Shown here piece by piece: positions 7,938-15,901 of a DNA stretch of 35,984 nt. Numbering within the stretch: the stretch's first letter is position 1; every line of letters begins with the position of its first letter. The DNA is from Planctomycetota bacterium. Lineage in GTDB: Bacteria > Planctomycetota > Uabimicrobiia > Uabimicrobiales > JABWCH01. The stretch covers positions 36,036-72,019 of the forward strand of contig JAGOMP010000007.1 in the NCBI GenBank assembly GCA_017993505.1, read 5' to 3'. A program made the translations under genes and the position numbers. The notes beneath the pieces are model-generated. The model had not been told where the DNA came from. It saw nothing but the letters and a program-made list of their open reading frames with translations, and ran no database searches.

Positions 7938-10793
7938 ATGGAAAAAGTAGAACTTGAAATAGCAAAAACAGCTGTGAAAGCTGGAATGCTCACACAGCCA
8001 CAACTCTTAAAAGCTCTAGAATGGGAAAATTCATGTCAAAATTTTTCTATGAATATTCCACTTGCTAACATCATATTTGAAGGATATTCTTGGAATTGGA
8101 TAAAAAAACAACAATACATGCGCTATGTTGTGGATGCTTCAGAAATTGAGCAAATTAAAAAAATCATTGATCCTTTTAGAAAAGAATTCAATGAATCTTG
8201 GGAACAACCACCAAAACAAATAGAATTGTCTTCCAGTTTTAGACAGACTGCACAATTACAAGCAGAACTCAAAAAGTACGACATTCACTGGAAAATGATG
8301 ATGCTTACTAAACTATTTTACCCTAGAGCTAATGATTTTACCCCTATTTTACCAGTCAACACAAATCGTGCAAATACACTAGAAACTTTATGTTCACGAA
8401 CACACCAAGACAAAATTTTACTTCCCAATATTCGGCTACGAAATTTAGCAGAACTTCTATTGCCTAGTATTGAAGAACTTCTACAAATTCAAGAGAATAT
8501 CAAACCCATCTGTCATATTCCTCTTTCCCATTTTATTATGGAAAAAGCCGACATAGAAGCTGGATTATTACATATACTTCTTTTAGGTCAAATTCAATTT
8601 CAGCATATTAATATTAATTTTCAATGGAATAACAAAACATACAGTACTTTAAAAATTCCTATTCCATTGATTCCTAATATCAAAGCAGTTCAAGAACGTT
8701 GCACATTATTTTTAGAAACTACCTTTCAATATGCATGGTATGATTTTACTTTAGAACAAGAAAGAACACTATTAGAGTATTATAGAACAAAAACCTCCCT
8801 TGGAAAATGGCAACAAATACAACAAATACACAATGCATTGCGACAACAAAAATTTCGCCTCAGACCGGTAAAAATTATGTTAGAAACAAATCTTATTCCT
8901 CACATAATTTTGTTAGAAGGCGTGCTCCTTCATTTTTTCAAATTAGACAAAGAAAAAATTCAAACATTAATAGAAGAATATAAACTTTTAGAAGAAAAAG
9001 AGAAGAAACAGCAAACCATAGAAAGTTCAGCCACACCAGAAACAAGTCAAGAAACAGTGGCACAAGAACCTGCAGTAACATTAATTTCCCCAACACCTGC
9101 AACAAGACAAGAAAAAACAACGATAAGTATAGGTACTACTATGCAAATGCCCATACAAAGCAAAGAAAAAACAACGCCAAGTATGGATGATGCAATGCAA
9201 ACTTTAGGACAAAAATTTCAGGGTTCGCAAGTCACATTGGCAATGCCTATTATCAAAAAAACACAAGCTACATCTGAAAAAGACGTTCTTCAAGTTTCCG
9301 AAGAAAAAACAACATATACAACCAAAGTTGACCTTACAGAAGAACTTACACTCTTAAAAATACTATTTGAAAAGAAACATATTAAATTACAAGATCTTAT
9401 CATTGCTTTGTGGACAAAAAAAGATAAGCACGAAGATGAAGAAATCACAGTGATCGATATATTATTACAAAATTCTTCTTTAGATGAACAAATTTATAAA
9501 CAAATCTCGGATCAAAAACCAGAACTTATCAGTGTAGAAGTTATCAAAGAAAAAAATAAATTAGAACTCGATCTTTCTCATATGTTAATGAAATATCATT
9601 TAGTAACAAGAGAACGATTGCAAAATCTATTGAGCCTACAAAATACACTCGTAAGCCTTGGACATCCTACATCCCTTGAAACTATTCTCATCACAACGAG
9701 AATTCTATCTGCAGACATGATCGACTCGTTGATCAATGAATGTAAACGAAGAAAACAAGTAAAAAGTTTTGCTACAGAAGAACGCCCCGTTCCTATACCG
9801 CGCCTCAGTAGTACTGTTCGATCCTTAGCTCAAACAATGCGTTTAGAAATCCCTGTTAAACACAAAAAAAAAACAGGTTGGAAGAATTTAACTCTTTCTA
9901 TGCAAATTTCTATTATCGTTTTTGGAATCGCTTCATTGATTGGACTGATTCGATTAACACCTCTTCTATTTAAACACAAAAGTTCTACAAAAATCAGTCA
10001 AACACAACCAATAGACACTGTTCCAGAATCAATAGAAAAAAAACAGCCAACTACCCCAACACCTGTAGCAGTGATTCCTACACCACAAAAAGAACAACCA
10101 ACATCACAACCCTCTGGCATTATTGAAATAAAAAAGCAAACAGTGCCTAATATCATTTTTTCTTTAGAAAAATCACAAATCAGATCCACTAAAAATCACA
10201 TACAACTCAGAGCACAATTCAAGACAAATATCATTACAACACAAGAAGAATTTACTTATATCTTAAAATTACTAGATCCTACACAAACAAAAGAACTCTT
10301 ACAAAGAGAGATCAAAGGAACTAGCAATTTTCAATGTATATTGCAATACAGACAACAATTTCCAGGGATTTACTATTTAGTATTGAGCCTTCCACCTCAC
10401 TTACAGAAAAAACCTGAACAATATCCCATAGAATATACATGGAAATTGTCCTTTCATTGGGGATCTGCAAGAGATATCAAAGAATATGAAAAACAACTAG
10501 ACAATACAAAAAAACATATCCAAAATACTTTAGATGATTTAAATAAAATGTTAGATGTATTTGGTAAACAAGATTTAAAAGTATTAAAAAATAATTGGGA
10601 CAGAACTAATAAACAATGGGAAAATCATATTAAAAAATTACAAAACTATATACAACGATATAAAAATTTAACGCCCTATACAGTCCCCAATGAACTAGCA
10701 GAAACAACACAGAAATATATGAAACAACTAGAAAGCAAATATAAAGATTGGGACGATTATGCCCATGGACTTTCCTTACTCCAACCACAATAA
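7938..10793 (+). CDS. Large single-pass membrane protein of unknown function
   Basis: This is a 951-residue protein of no family I can name. Residues 1-60 (AVKAGMLTQPQLLKAL...) and about 535-605 (LVTRERLQNLLSLQ... ILSADMIDSLI) resemble the small helical domain found at the N-terminus of GspE/PilB ATPases, although no ATPase follows. Residues about 345-460 are a low-complexity Thr/Gln/Pro-rich linker. One hydrophobic helix lies near 655-676. Next come a Pro/Thr-rich stretch, a probable beta-sandwich (about 735-840) and a C-terminal coiled coil (about 845-940). The topology suggests a cytoplasmic N-terminal two thirds and an external C-terminal part. The gene begins 11 bases after the kinase stop with an AGAG ribosome site, so it is almost surely in its operon. 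It may receive the kinase's signal; that is inference. Confidence 0.8.
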   Translation: MEKVELEIAKTAVKAGMLTQPQLLKALEWENSCQNFSMNIPLANIIFEGYSWNWIKKQQYMRYVVDASEIEQIKKIIDPFRKEFNESWEQPPKQIELSSSFRQTAQLQAELKKYDIHWKMMMLTKLFYPRANDFTPILPVNTNRANTLETLCSRTHQDKILLPNIRLRNLAELLLPSIEELLQIQENIKPICHIPLSHFIMEKADIEAGLLHILLLGQIQFQHININFQWNNKTYSTLKIPIPLIPNIKAVQERCTLFLETTFQYAWYDFTLEQERTLLEYYRTKTSLGKWQQIQQIHNALRQQKFRLRPVKIMLETNLIPHIILLEGVLLHFFKLDKEKIQTLIEEYKLLEEKEKKQQTIESSATPETSQETVAQEPAVTLISPTPATRQEKTTISIGTTMQMPIQSKEKTTPSMDDAMQTLGQKFQGSQVTLAMPIIKKTQATSEKDVLQVSEEKTTYTTKVDLTEELTLLKILFEKKHIKLQDLIIALWTKKDKHEDEEITVIDILLQNSSLDEQIYKQISDQKPELISVEVIKEKNKLELDLSHMLMKYHLVTRERLQNLLSLQNTLVSLGHPTSLETILITTRILSADMIDSLINECKRRKQVKSFATEERPVPIPRLSSTVRSLAQTMRLEIPVKHKKKTGWKNLTLSMQISIIVFGIASLIGLIRLTPLLFKHKSSTKISQTQPIDTVPESIEKKQPTTPTPVAVIPTPQKEQPTSQPSGIIEIKKQTVPNIIFSLEKSQIRSTKNHIQLRAQFKTNIITTQEEFTYILKLLDPTQTKELLQREIKGTSNFQCILQYRQQFPGIYYLVLSLPPHLQKKPEQYPIEYTWKLSFHWGSARDIKEYEKQLDNTKKHIQNTLDDLNKMLDVFGKQDLKVLKNNWDRTNKQWENHIKKLQNYIQRYKNLTPYTVPNELAETTQKYMKQLESKYKDWDDYAHGLSLLQPQ

Positions 10794-10802
10794 AATATAC
10801 TT

Positions 10803-10846
10803 AAATTTTTATAAATTTGACTATAAGATAAAATTTATAAAAATTT
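10803..10846 (+). terminator. AT-only 16-bp hairpin, possible terminator
   Basis: The left arm aaatttttataaattt (10803-10818) is the exact reverse complement of the right arm at 10831-10846, with a 12-base loop. It sits ten bases after the membrane-protein stop. The stem has no G or C, so its termination strength is doubtful. Confidence 0.4.
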
Positions 10847-10896
10847 TCAAAAAAATAAGATGTGATGCCAAAGTAAACACGTATAAGATATTTTCA

Positions 10897-10925
10897 TTGA
10901 ATTCTTTCTTAGGAATAGTTATAAT
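10897..10925 (+). promoter_or_regulatory. Sigma70-type promoter for nifU
   Basis: TTGAAT (10897-10902), a 17-base spacer and a perfect TATAAT (10920-10925) predict a start near 10932 and a leader of about 120 bases before nifU. The leader contains a 15-base direct repeat, aaactaaattacata, at 10975 and 10999. Confidence 0.55.
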
Positions 10926-11050
10926 AGAATTGTATTATGAAAAAAAGAAAATTTTTTGCAAAAACAACTTTGCAAAACTAAATTACATATATATTTAGAA
11001 ACTAAATTACATACATATTCATACATATTTAAAAAAAAAGGCAGAAAGCA

Positions 11051-11896
11051 ATGTGGAATTATGCAGAAAAAGTAATGGAAAACTTTTTCAATCCTAAAAA
11101 TATGGGTAGCATGGACAATCCTGATGCTGTTGGAGAAGTTGGTTCTCTTGTATGTGGTGATGCATTAAAATTGTATCTAAAAATTCAAGATGGAAAAATT
11201 TTAGATGCTAAATTTCAAACATTTGGTTGTGGAAGTGCAATTGCTTCGTCTAGTATGTTAACAGAATTGATTAAAGGAAAAACAATTGAAGAAGCAGAAA
11301 AAATCACAAATCAAGATATTGTTGATGCTTTAGGCGGTCTTCCTCCTGAAAAAATGCATTGTTCTGTTATGGGACGCGAAGCACTTGATGCAGCACTTCA
11401 AAACTATCGTAAAGAAGTTAATCCCCAGATAGAAGAAGATGAAGGTGCATTGATTTGCAAATGTTTTAATATTTATGAAAAAAAATTACGAAAAAACATC
11501 ATTGAAAATCAACTCAAAACAATCCAAGATATCATCTACTATACAAAGGCAGGCGGCGGTTGTACACATTGTCACAATAAACTTCAAGATATTCTAGATG
11601 ATATATTTGCTAAAGAATGGAAAGACATAAAAAAAACAGAAAATACTTCTGCGTCTCCCATGAATACTTTGCAAAAAATCAGAAAAATAGAACAAGTTAT
11701 TAATTCTACTATCAAGCCTGCTTTAATGGCAGACGGTGGCAATATTGAATTGATTGATGTAGATGGTGACAAAGTATATGTCCAGTTGCAAGGTGCTTGT
11801 TCTTGTTGTCCTGCTGCTCAATTTACATTACATTCTTTTGTAGAACAAACATTAAAAGAGCAAGTTCTACCTACTCTTCAAGTGTATGAAGCATAA
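11051..11896 (+). CDS. nifU: NifU-type iron-sulfur cluster scaffold, three domains
   Basis: This protein assembles Fe-S clusters and hands them to apo-proteins. All three NifU domains are present in 281 residues. The IscU-like domain (1-125) has cluster cysteines C35 (VCGDAL), C60 (FGCGSAIASSS) and C104 (MHCSVMG). The central [2Fe-2S] domain has C136-x-C138 and C171-x2-C174. The C-terminal Nfu domain has C250-x2-C253 within GACSCCPAA. The length fits full NifU rather than IscU (about 130) or Nfu (about 90). An extra cysteine, C252, lies inside the CxxC pair. No nifS/iscS or nitrogenase gene is seen here, so general Fe-S maturation (as in Campylobacterota and others that use NifU for housekeeping) is likelier than nitrogen fixation. 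It is transcribed alone from the promoter at 10897, and an AAGG ribosome site precedes the ATG. Confidence 0.95.
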   Translation: MWNYAEKVMENFFNPKNMGSMDNPDAVGEVGSLVCGDALKLYLKIQDGKILDAKFQTFGCGSAIASSSMLTELIKGKTIEEAEKITNQDIVDALGGLPPEKMHCSVMGREALDAALQNYRKEVNPQIEEDEGALICKCFNIYEKKLRKNIIENQLKTIQDIIYYTKAGGGCTHCHNKLQDILDDIFAKEWKDIKKTENTSASPMNTLQKIRKIEQVINSTIKPALMADGGNIELIDVDGDKVYVQLQGACSCCPAAQFTLHSFVEQTLKEQVLPTLQVYEA

Positions 11897-11984
11897 TTTT
11901 CTTTTGTTAGTTTTATAAAAAAAAGGAAAGAGAACATCTTTTCATCTTTTTTACATTTTGAATTTTATAATGATACAAACAAAT

Positions 11985-12016
11985 CATGTGGACGATAAAA
12001 ATTTTTTGTCCACATG
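11985..12016 (+). terminator. Inverted repeat downstream of nifU
   Basis: CATGTGGAC (11985-11993) pairs perfectly with GTCCACATG (12008-12016) across a 14-base AT loop. It is 89 bases after the nifU stop. It could be the nifU terminator, but a poly-T tract is missing; an operator or RNA element is the alternative. Confidence 0.4.
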
Positions 12017-12212
12017 AAAAATTTATCAACAAATATTACCTGAATATAAACAAATTTCTTTTTTTTAAATATTTTTAATGTCCTCTCAAAAACAAATTCA
12101 AATCATTTTTTCCCTCTAGAAAAAGTCATTGTAAAATTTACTCATTGAATCTCTATTAAAATCTTTGTCTTATAGATCATCTGCAATAGATCACAACAAC
12201 AAGGCAAAAGAT

Positions 12213-12308
12213 ATGACACAATCATTTGCAATGGATTCAAAAAAACATATCACTCATCATTTTTTGCATAGAATCCTTGCACATCAAAAAAGAATGGGAA
12301 AAAAATAA
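12213..12308 (+). CDS. Possible small basic peptide (31 aa)
   Basis: An ATG eight bases after AAGG opens a 31-codon frame ending TAA. The product is Lys/His-rich and basic (starts MTQSFAMDSKK) with no signal peptide or known motif. AT-rich DNA gives such frames by chance, and there is no neighbour evidence. It is reported only as a candidate. Confidence 0.12.
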   Translation: MTQSFAMDSKKHITHHFLHRILAHQKRMGKK

Positions 12309-12400
12309 ACAAAAGCAATTGTATTCACAAAATCATTTTGCAAATACTATATACACTATCTTTAAAATATCGTATATATCATGGTAGATTTCAATAGTAC

Positions 12401-12450
12401 CTTGCACAAAAAAAACATTGCACACAATACATTACAAAAATTTGTGCAAG
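12401..12450. repeat. 10-bp perfect inverted repeat
   Basis: cttgcacaaa (12401-12410) and tttgtgcaag (12441-12450) are exact reverse complements separated by 30 bases that themselves contain a further ttgcacaca. This could be a cruciform, a dimeric protein-binding site or part of a small RNA. Confidence 0.4.
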
Positions 12451-12661
12451 AACTTACATATTGAATAAAGCCAATTGAATATATACTATTATAGTTAAAA
12501 TATATAGTATTATATTATATATATATTTAAAATATATAAGTATTATAGATATATATAGTAAAAATATGTAAGTATTATTTTTATCATATGTTAGAAAAAA
12601 TAATAATTTTTTGATTGTAATTTTTATTTAAAAATGTCTTAATTAAAGTAAGCAATATTTA

Positions 12662-12691
12662 TTGCTTTTCATTCATTCTTGACAATATAAA
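12662..12691 (+). promoter_or_regulatory. Possible promoter of the kor operon
   Basis: TTGCTT (12662-12667), an 18-base spacer and TATAAA (12686-12691) predict a start near 12698, only about 17 bases before the korD ATG. The AAGGTAGG ribosome site would still be within the transcript. The match is moderate in very AT-rich DNA. Confidence 0.3.
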
Positions 12692-12714
12692 CTACATTTT
12701 TAAGGTAGGTAAAG

Positions 12715-13125
12715 ATGGCATCCCAACTTTCTGAAGCTGAGAAAACAAACGAAGCAAAACAAGAAGCTGAGAAAATAAACGAAGCCAATCAAGTAGCTGA
12801 GAAAACAAACGAAGCAAAACAAGAAGCTGAGAAAATAAACGAAGCCAATCAAGTAGCTGAGAAAACAAACGAAGCAAAACAAGAAGCTGAGAAAACAGAG
12901 GAAGTAAAGCCTAAATTTAAAATTCTTCTGAATCCAGAAAGATGCAAAGGTTGTACTTATTGCATTGAATTTTGTCCTAAAGGTGTTCTCAAAGTTTCTT
13001 CTCAAATTAACTCAAAAGGTTATCATCTACCGACGGCATATTCTCCAGAACTATGCGTTGGCTGCAAAATATGTCAATCAATTTGCCCAGATTTTTGTAT
13101 TTACGTAAACAAAATAGATAATTAG
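12715..13125 (+). CDS. korD: 2-oxoacid:ferredoxin oxidoreductase delta (2x[4Fe-4S] ferredoxin) with repeat extension
   Basis: This is the electron-transfer subunit of the KorABCD complex. The ferredoxin core (about residues 68-136) has two clusters with classic spacing: C77-x2-C80-x2-C83-x3-C87P and C114-x2-C117-x2-C120-x3-C124P. It would carry electrons from the TPP site in KorB to soluble ferredoxin. The N-terminal 65 residues are odd: a charged, helix-forming repeat of AEKTNEAKQE and AEKINEANQV decapeptides with no counterpart in ordinary KorD proteins of about 70-100 residues. The start is supported by AAGGTAGG six bases before ATG 12715. An alternative downstream start would remove the repeat, but no in-frame Met is available before the ferredoxin core. 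The gene leads the D-A-B-C operon. The exact oxoacid (2-oxoglutarate, branched chain or other) cannot be read from this subunit. Confidence 0.92.
   Translation: MASQLSEAEKTNEAKQEAEKINEANQVAEKTNEAKQEAEKINEANQVAEKTNEAKQEAEKTEEVKPKFKILLNPERCKGCTYCIEFCPKGVLKVSSQINSKGYHLPTAYSPELCVGCKICQSICPDFCIYVNKIDN
12736..12885 (+). repeat. 60-bp tandem repeat (2.5 copies) in korD
   Basis: Units at 12736-12795, 12796-12855 and a half unit at 12856-12885. Each consists of two related 30-bp halves, encoding AEKTNEAKQE and AEKINEANQV. The 60-bp copies are identical at DNA level, indicating a recent duplication. A degenerate sixth half follows. Confidence 0.95.
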
Positions 13126-13176
13126 TCCGCTTTATTGGTAATTTTTATACAATAAGCATTCTTTCAAAGGAAGGAC

Positions 13177-14340
13177 ATGTTTTATATCAATAAACATCAT
13201 ACATTTACACCTGTTCATTTTATGAATGGCGACTATGCTTGTGCAGAAGGTGCGATTCGAGCCGGGTGTACTTTTTTTGCTGGATATCCTATTACACCAG
13301 CAACTGAAATAGCGGAACGAATGTCCCGTAGACTTCCAGCCATCAGCGGTATCTTTATTCAAATGGAAGATGAAATTGCATCTATGAATGCAATTTTAGG
13401 TGCATCTTGGGGCGGAGCAAAAGCTATGACAGCAACATCTGGTCCTGGTTTTACCTTGATGATGGAAAACTTTGGATTAGGTATGATCACAGAAACTCCA
13501 TGTGTTGTTGTGAATGTGCAACGTGGAGGTCCATCTACTGGTCTTCCGACTATGGTGGGACAAGCTGATATGATGCAAGCAAAATGGGGTTCTCATGGCG
13601 ATTATGAAGTGATTGCATTAGCTCCTTCATCTCCACAAGAATGTTACGATCTAACGATTAAAGCATTTGAATATGCAGAAACATATCGTATGCCTGTTTT
13701 AGTGATGATGGATGAAACAGTGGGACATATGTCCGAACGTGTTATCTATCCAGAACCAGAAGCTATTCAACCAACTCCTCGAAAATATACGAAACTTCCT
13801 CCTGAAGAATATCTACCCTATAGAACTACCCCTGAAGATTTAGTTGCTGAAATGGCTCCTGTTGGACAAGGTTATAATATTCACATGACTGGTCTCACGC
13901 ACAATACTAAGGGCTATCCTGAAATCACAACACGTGCACAATCTGAGATGATGGATCGTCTAGTGAACAAAGTCCGCAAAAATGCAGATAAAATCATCCT
14001 CACTGAAGAAAAATACTTAGATGACGCAGAAATCATTATTGTTTCTTATGGTATTTCTGGTCGCATTGCAGAATATCCTATAGAACAAGCCCGAAAAGAA
14101 GGCATCAAGGTTGGCCTATTTCGTCTTATTACAGTGTGGCCATTTCCAGAAAAGAGAATCGCAGAATTAGCAAGCAACATTAAAGCATATATTGTTCCAG
14201 AAATTAACATGGGACAAATCGGTCTTGAAGTGGAACGTTGCGCTCATGGTAAAACAAACGTTATTCCTGTAACTCATCCTGGCGGTGGACTCCATAGTCC
14301 CCAACAAATACTTGAAGTAATTCGAAGGGCGGCAAAATGA
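13177..14340 (+). CDS. korA: 2-oxoacid:ferredoxin oxidoreductase alpha subunit
   Basis: The alpha subunit of the enzyme that oxidatively decarboxylates 2-oxoacids to acyl-CoA with ferredoxin as acceptor, or runs in reverse for CO2 fixation. The 387-residue length and motifs fit KorA: GCTFFAGYPITPATEIAE, MEDEIASMNAILGASWGGAKA, the TATSGPGFTLM stretch, and QRGGPSTGLPTMVGQADM. The C-terminal part (about 280-385) is the transketolase-C-like domain with the SYGISGRIAEYPIEQA segment. ATG 13177 follows a strong AAAGGAAGGA site. It is 51 bases after korD and overlaps korB by ATGA at 14337-14340, suggesting translational coupling. Substrate is most likely 2-oxoglutarate by subunit type; a 2-oxoisovalerate (Vor) enzyme is the main alternative. 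Confidence 0.93.
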   Translation: MFYINKHHTFTPVHFMNGDYACAEGAIRAGCTFFAGYPITPATEIAERMSRRLPAISGIFIQMEDEIASMNAILGASWGGAKAMTATSGPGFTLMMENFGLGMITETPCVVVNVQRGGPSTGLPTMVGQADMMQAKWGSHGDYEVIALAPSSPQECYDLTIKAFEYAETYRMPVLVMMDETVGHMSERVIYPEPEAIQPTPRKYTKLPPEEYLPYRTTPEDLVAEMAPVGQGYNIHMTGLTHNTKGYPEITTRAQSEMMDRLVNKVRKNADKIILTEEKYLDDAEIIIVSYGISGRIAEYPIEQARKEGIKVGLFRLITVWPFPEKRIAELASNIKAYIVPEINMGQIGLEVERCAHGKTNVIPVTHPGGGLHSPQQILEVIRRAAK

Positions 14341-15206
14341 CAGAAAATATAAAACCACAACATCCTATGGACAATTGGTTACGACAAGATCGATTGCCCC
14401 ACATTTGGTGTCCGGGGTGCGGAATCGGAGTCGCATTTTCTAGCTTAATCTCCGCATTACAAGAACTGAACATACCAAAAAATGACTATGCTATTGTTTC
14501 TGGTATTGGTTGTTCTAGCCGAGCTGCAGGTTATATTGATATTGACTCTTTCCACACCACACATGGGCGTGCGATTCCTTTTGCTACAGGTCTCAAACTT
14601 GTCAAACCTAATATGAAAGTCTTCTTATTTGCTGGTGATGGTGACTTATTTTCCATTGGTGGAAATCACTTTATCCATGCTGCAAGAAGAAATGTAGACT
14701 TAACAGTAATTTGCCTTAACAACCATATTTACGGCATGACTGGTGGACAATTTAGTCCTGGTACTCCTTATGGTGCGATTACAAGTACATCACCTTATGG
14801 CAATGAAGACACACCTTTTAATTTTCCACACCTAGCAGATGCAGCTGGTGCAGTGTTTGTTGCAAGATGGACTTCTGCTCATCCTCTACAACTTAAACAG
14901 GCCATTAAGAAAGCACTGAATATTGATGGTTTCTCTTTTATAGAAGTCATCGGACCATGTCCTACAGTCTATGGACGACGTAACCGCCAACCACTTGGTG
15001 TCCAAATGATGAAAAACTTAAAAGAAACATCGGTCATCAACAATAAAGCCTCTGGACATGAACTAGATATTGAACTAGGCAAACCTATTATCATTGGAAA
15101 CTTTGTAGAACGACAACGAGAAACATTCGTACAACGTCAAAAAGCATTCCAAGTAAGAATGGACGAATGGTTTGAGAAAAAGGAGAACCAAAAAGATGAG
15201 GACTGA
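14337..15206 (+). CDS. korB: 2-oxoacid:ferredoxin oxidoreductase beta subunit (TPP-binding)
   Basis: This subunit binds thiamine pyrophosphate and holds the active site. Expected motifs are WCPGCGIG near the N-terminus (cluster and TPP region), SGIGCSSRAAGYID, and the Mg-TPP signature GDGDLFSIGGNHFIHAARRN followed by ICLNNHIYGMTGGQ. Length (289) matches the KorB family. The start codon overlaps the korA stop, and the 3' end overlaps the korC start by 11 bases, so A-B-C are tightly coupled. The last 60 residues are charged and less conserved. Confidence 0.94.
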   Translation: MTENIKPQHPMDNWLRQDRLPHIWCPGCGIGVAFSSLISALQELNIPKNDYAIVSGIGCSSRAAGYIDIDSFHTTHGRAIPFATGLKLVKPNMKVFLFAGDGDLFSIGGNHFIHAARRNVDLTVICLNNHIYGMTGGQFSPGTPYGAITSTSPYGNEDTPFNFPHLADAAGAVFVARWTSAHPLQLKQAIKKALNIDGFSFIEVIGPCPTVYGRRNRQPLGVQMMKNLKETSVINNKASGHELDIELGKPIIIGNFVERQRETFVQRQKAFQVRMDEWFEKKENQKDED

Positions 15207-15723
15207 GATACAAATTTCAGGATTTGGTGGCCAAGGCGTCATTCTTATGGGTCACATTACTGGACGAGCCGCTGCAATTTTCGAAAACAAAAACACAACA
15301 TTCACACAGTCGTACGGTCCAGAAGCTCGCGGGGGAGCTTGCAGTGCAGAAGTAGTTATTTCTGATGAAAAAATCAGCTATCCTTTACTCATTTCCCCCC
15401 AAACACTCATTACTATGTCGCAAGCAGCGTACCATAGATATAGACCTAACTTAGATCCTAAAGGCATTTTAATTTACGACTCTGTTCTTGTTACTCGTGA
15501 CCCCTCTGATACAGCTCATGCATATTCCATTCCAGCTCAAAACATTGCAACAAAACTTGGTAAACCAATTATTGCCAATATAGTTATGCTCGGTTTTTTC
15601 ACAAAAATTACAAATATTGTCAGCCGAGAATCTATGGAAAAATCAATTGAAAAATCTGTCCCACCACAAATGTTTGAGCTAAACTTGGAAGCATTTCGGC
15701 AAGGCTACGAATATCCTTCATAA
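15196..15723 (+). CDS. korC: 2-oxoacid:ferredoxin oxidoreductase gamma subunit
   Basis: The gamma subunit has the family signature near its N-terminus (QISGFGGQGVILMG) and the QSYGPEARGGACSAEVVIS block. I place the start at ATG 15196, giving 175 residues, because AAGGAG (15180-15185) lies at proper distance. An upstream in-frame TTG at 15172 would add eight basic residues that the family lacks. It is the last gene of the D-A-B-C operon and is followed by a strong terminator at 15749. Gamma stabilises the heterotetramer and helps bind CoA. Confidence 0.92.
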   Translation: MRTEIQISGFGGQGVILMGHITGRAAAIFENKNTTFTQSYGPEARGGACSAEVVISDEKISYPLLISPQTLITMSQAAYHRYRPNLDPKGILIYDSVLVTRDPSDTAHAYSIPAQNIATKLGKPIIANIVMLGFFTKITNIVSRESMEKSIEKSVPPQMFELNLEAFRQGYEYPS

Positions 15724-15748
15724 AATAGAATACATAAAATAATAGTAA

Positions 15749-15780
15749 AAAAGGATAGGGTGCAAACTCCCTATCCTTTT
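15749..15780 (+). terminator. Intrinsic terminator of the kor operon
   Basis: A 12-bp perfect stem, AAAAGGATAGGG (15749-15760) with CCCTATCCTTTT (15769-15780), has an 8-base loop and continues into tttat. It lies 26 bases after the korC stop. Confidence 0.92.
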
Positions 15781-15901
15781 TATTTATACATAATCAATAC
15801 ATACATCCCAATGGAAATAAAAAAACTTCCTCATTTTTATTGCAAGCATTCTTACTATTTTTTTATCAACACACAATATATAAAAGATTTAAGAGGGGAA
15901 A

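Larger units (their letters stand above)
11897..12714 (+). other. AT-rich intergenic region of about 820 bases
   Basis: No convincing gene is seen. It contains two inverted repeats (annotated separately), a 31-codon candidate ORF at 12213-12308, and a stretch from about 12480 to 12600 of alternating tatata/agtattata motifs that would melt easily. The last 50 bases carry the likely korD promoter. I found no tRNA, CRISPR array or recognisable riboswitch. It could hold a small RNA or decayed coding sequence, but nothing proves either. Confidence 0.6.

Noticed and set aside
10759..10998. 79-codon frame after the large membrane protein
   Set aside because: It starts inside the preceding gene, runs through an AT hairpin and the nifU promoter, and has the Lys/Ile/Tyr composition of random AT-rich DNA.
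11051..11896. Evidence for nitrogen fixation from nifU
   Set aside because: No nitrogenase, nifS, nifB or related gene is in the window, and NifU also serves as a general Fe-S scaffold in other bacteria.
12692..13005. Two overlapping minus-strand frames with Leu/Phe-rich repeats opposite korD
   Set aside because: Both are shadows of the 60-bp repeat in korD, which has clear ferredoxin motifs on the plus strand.
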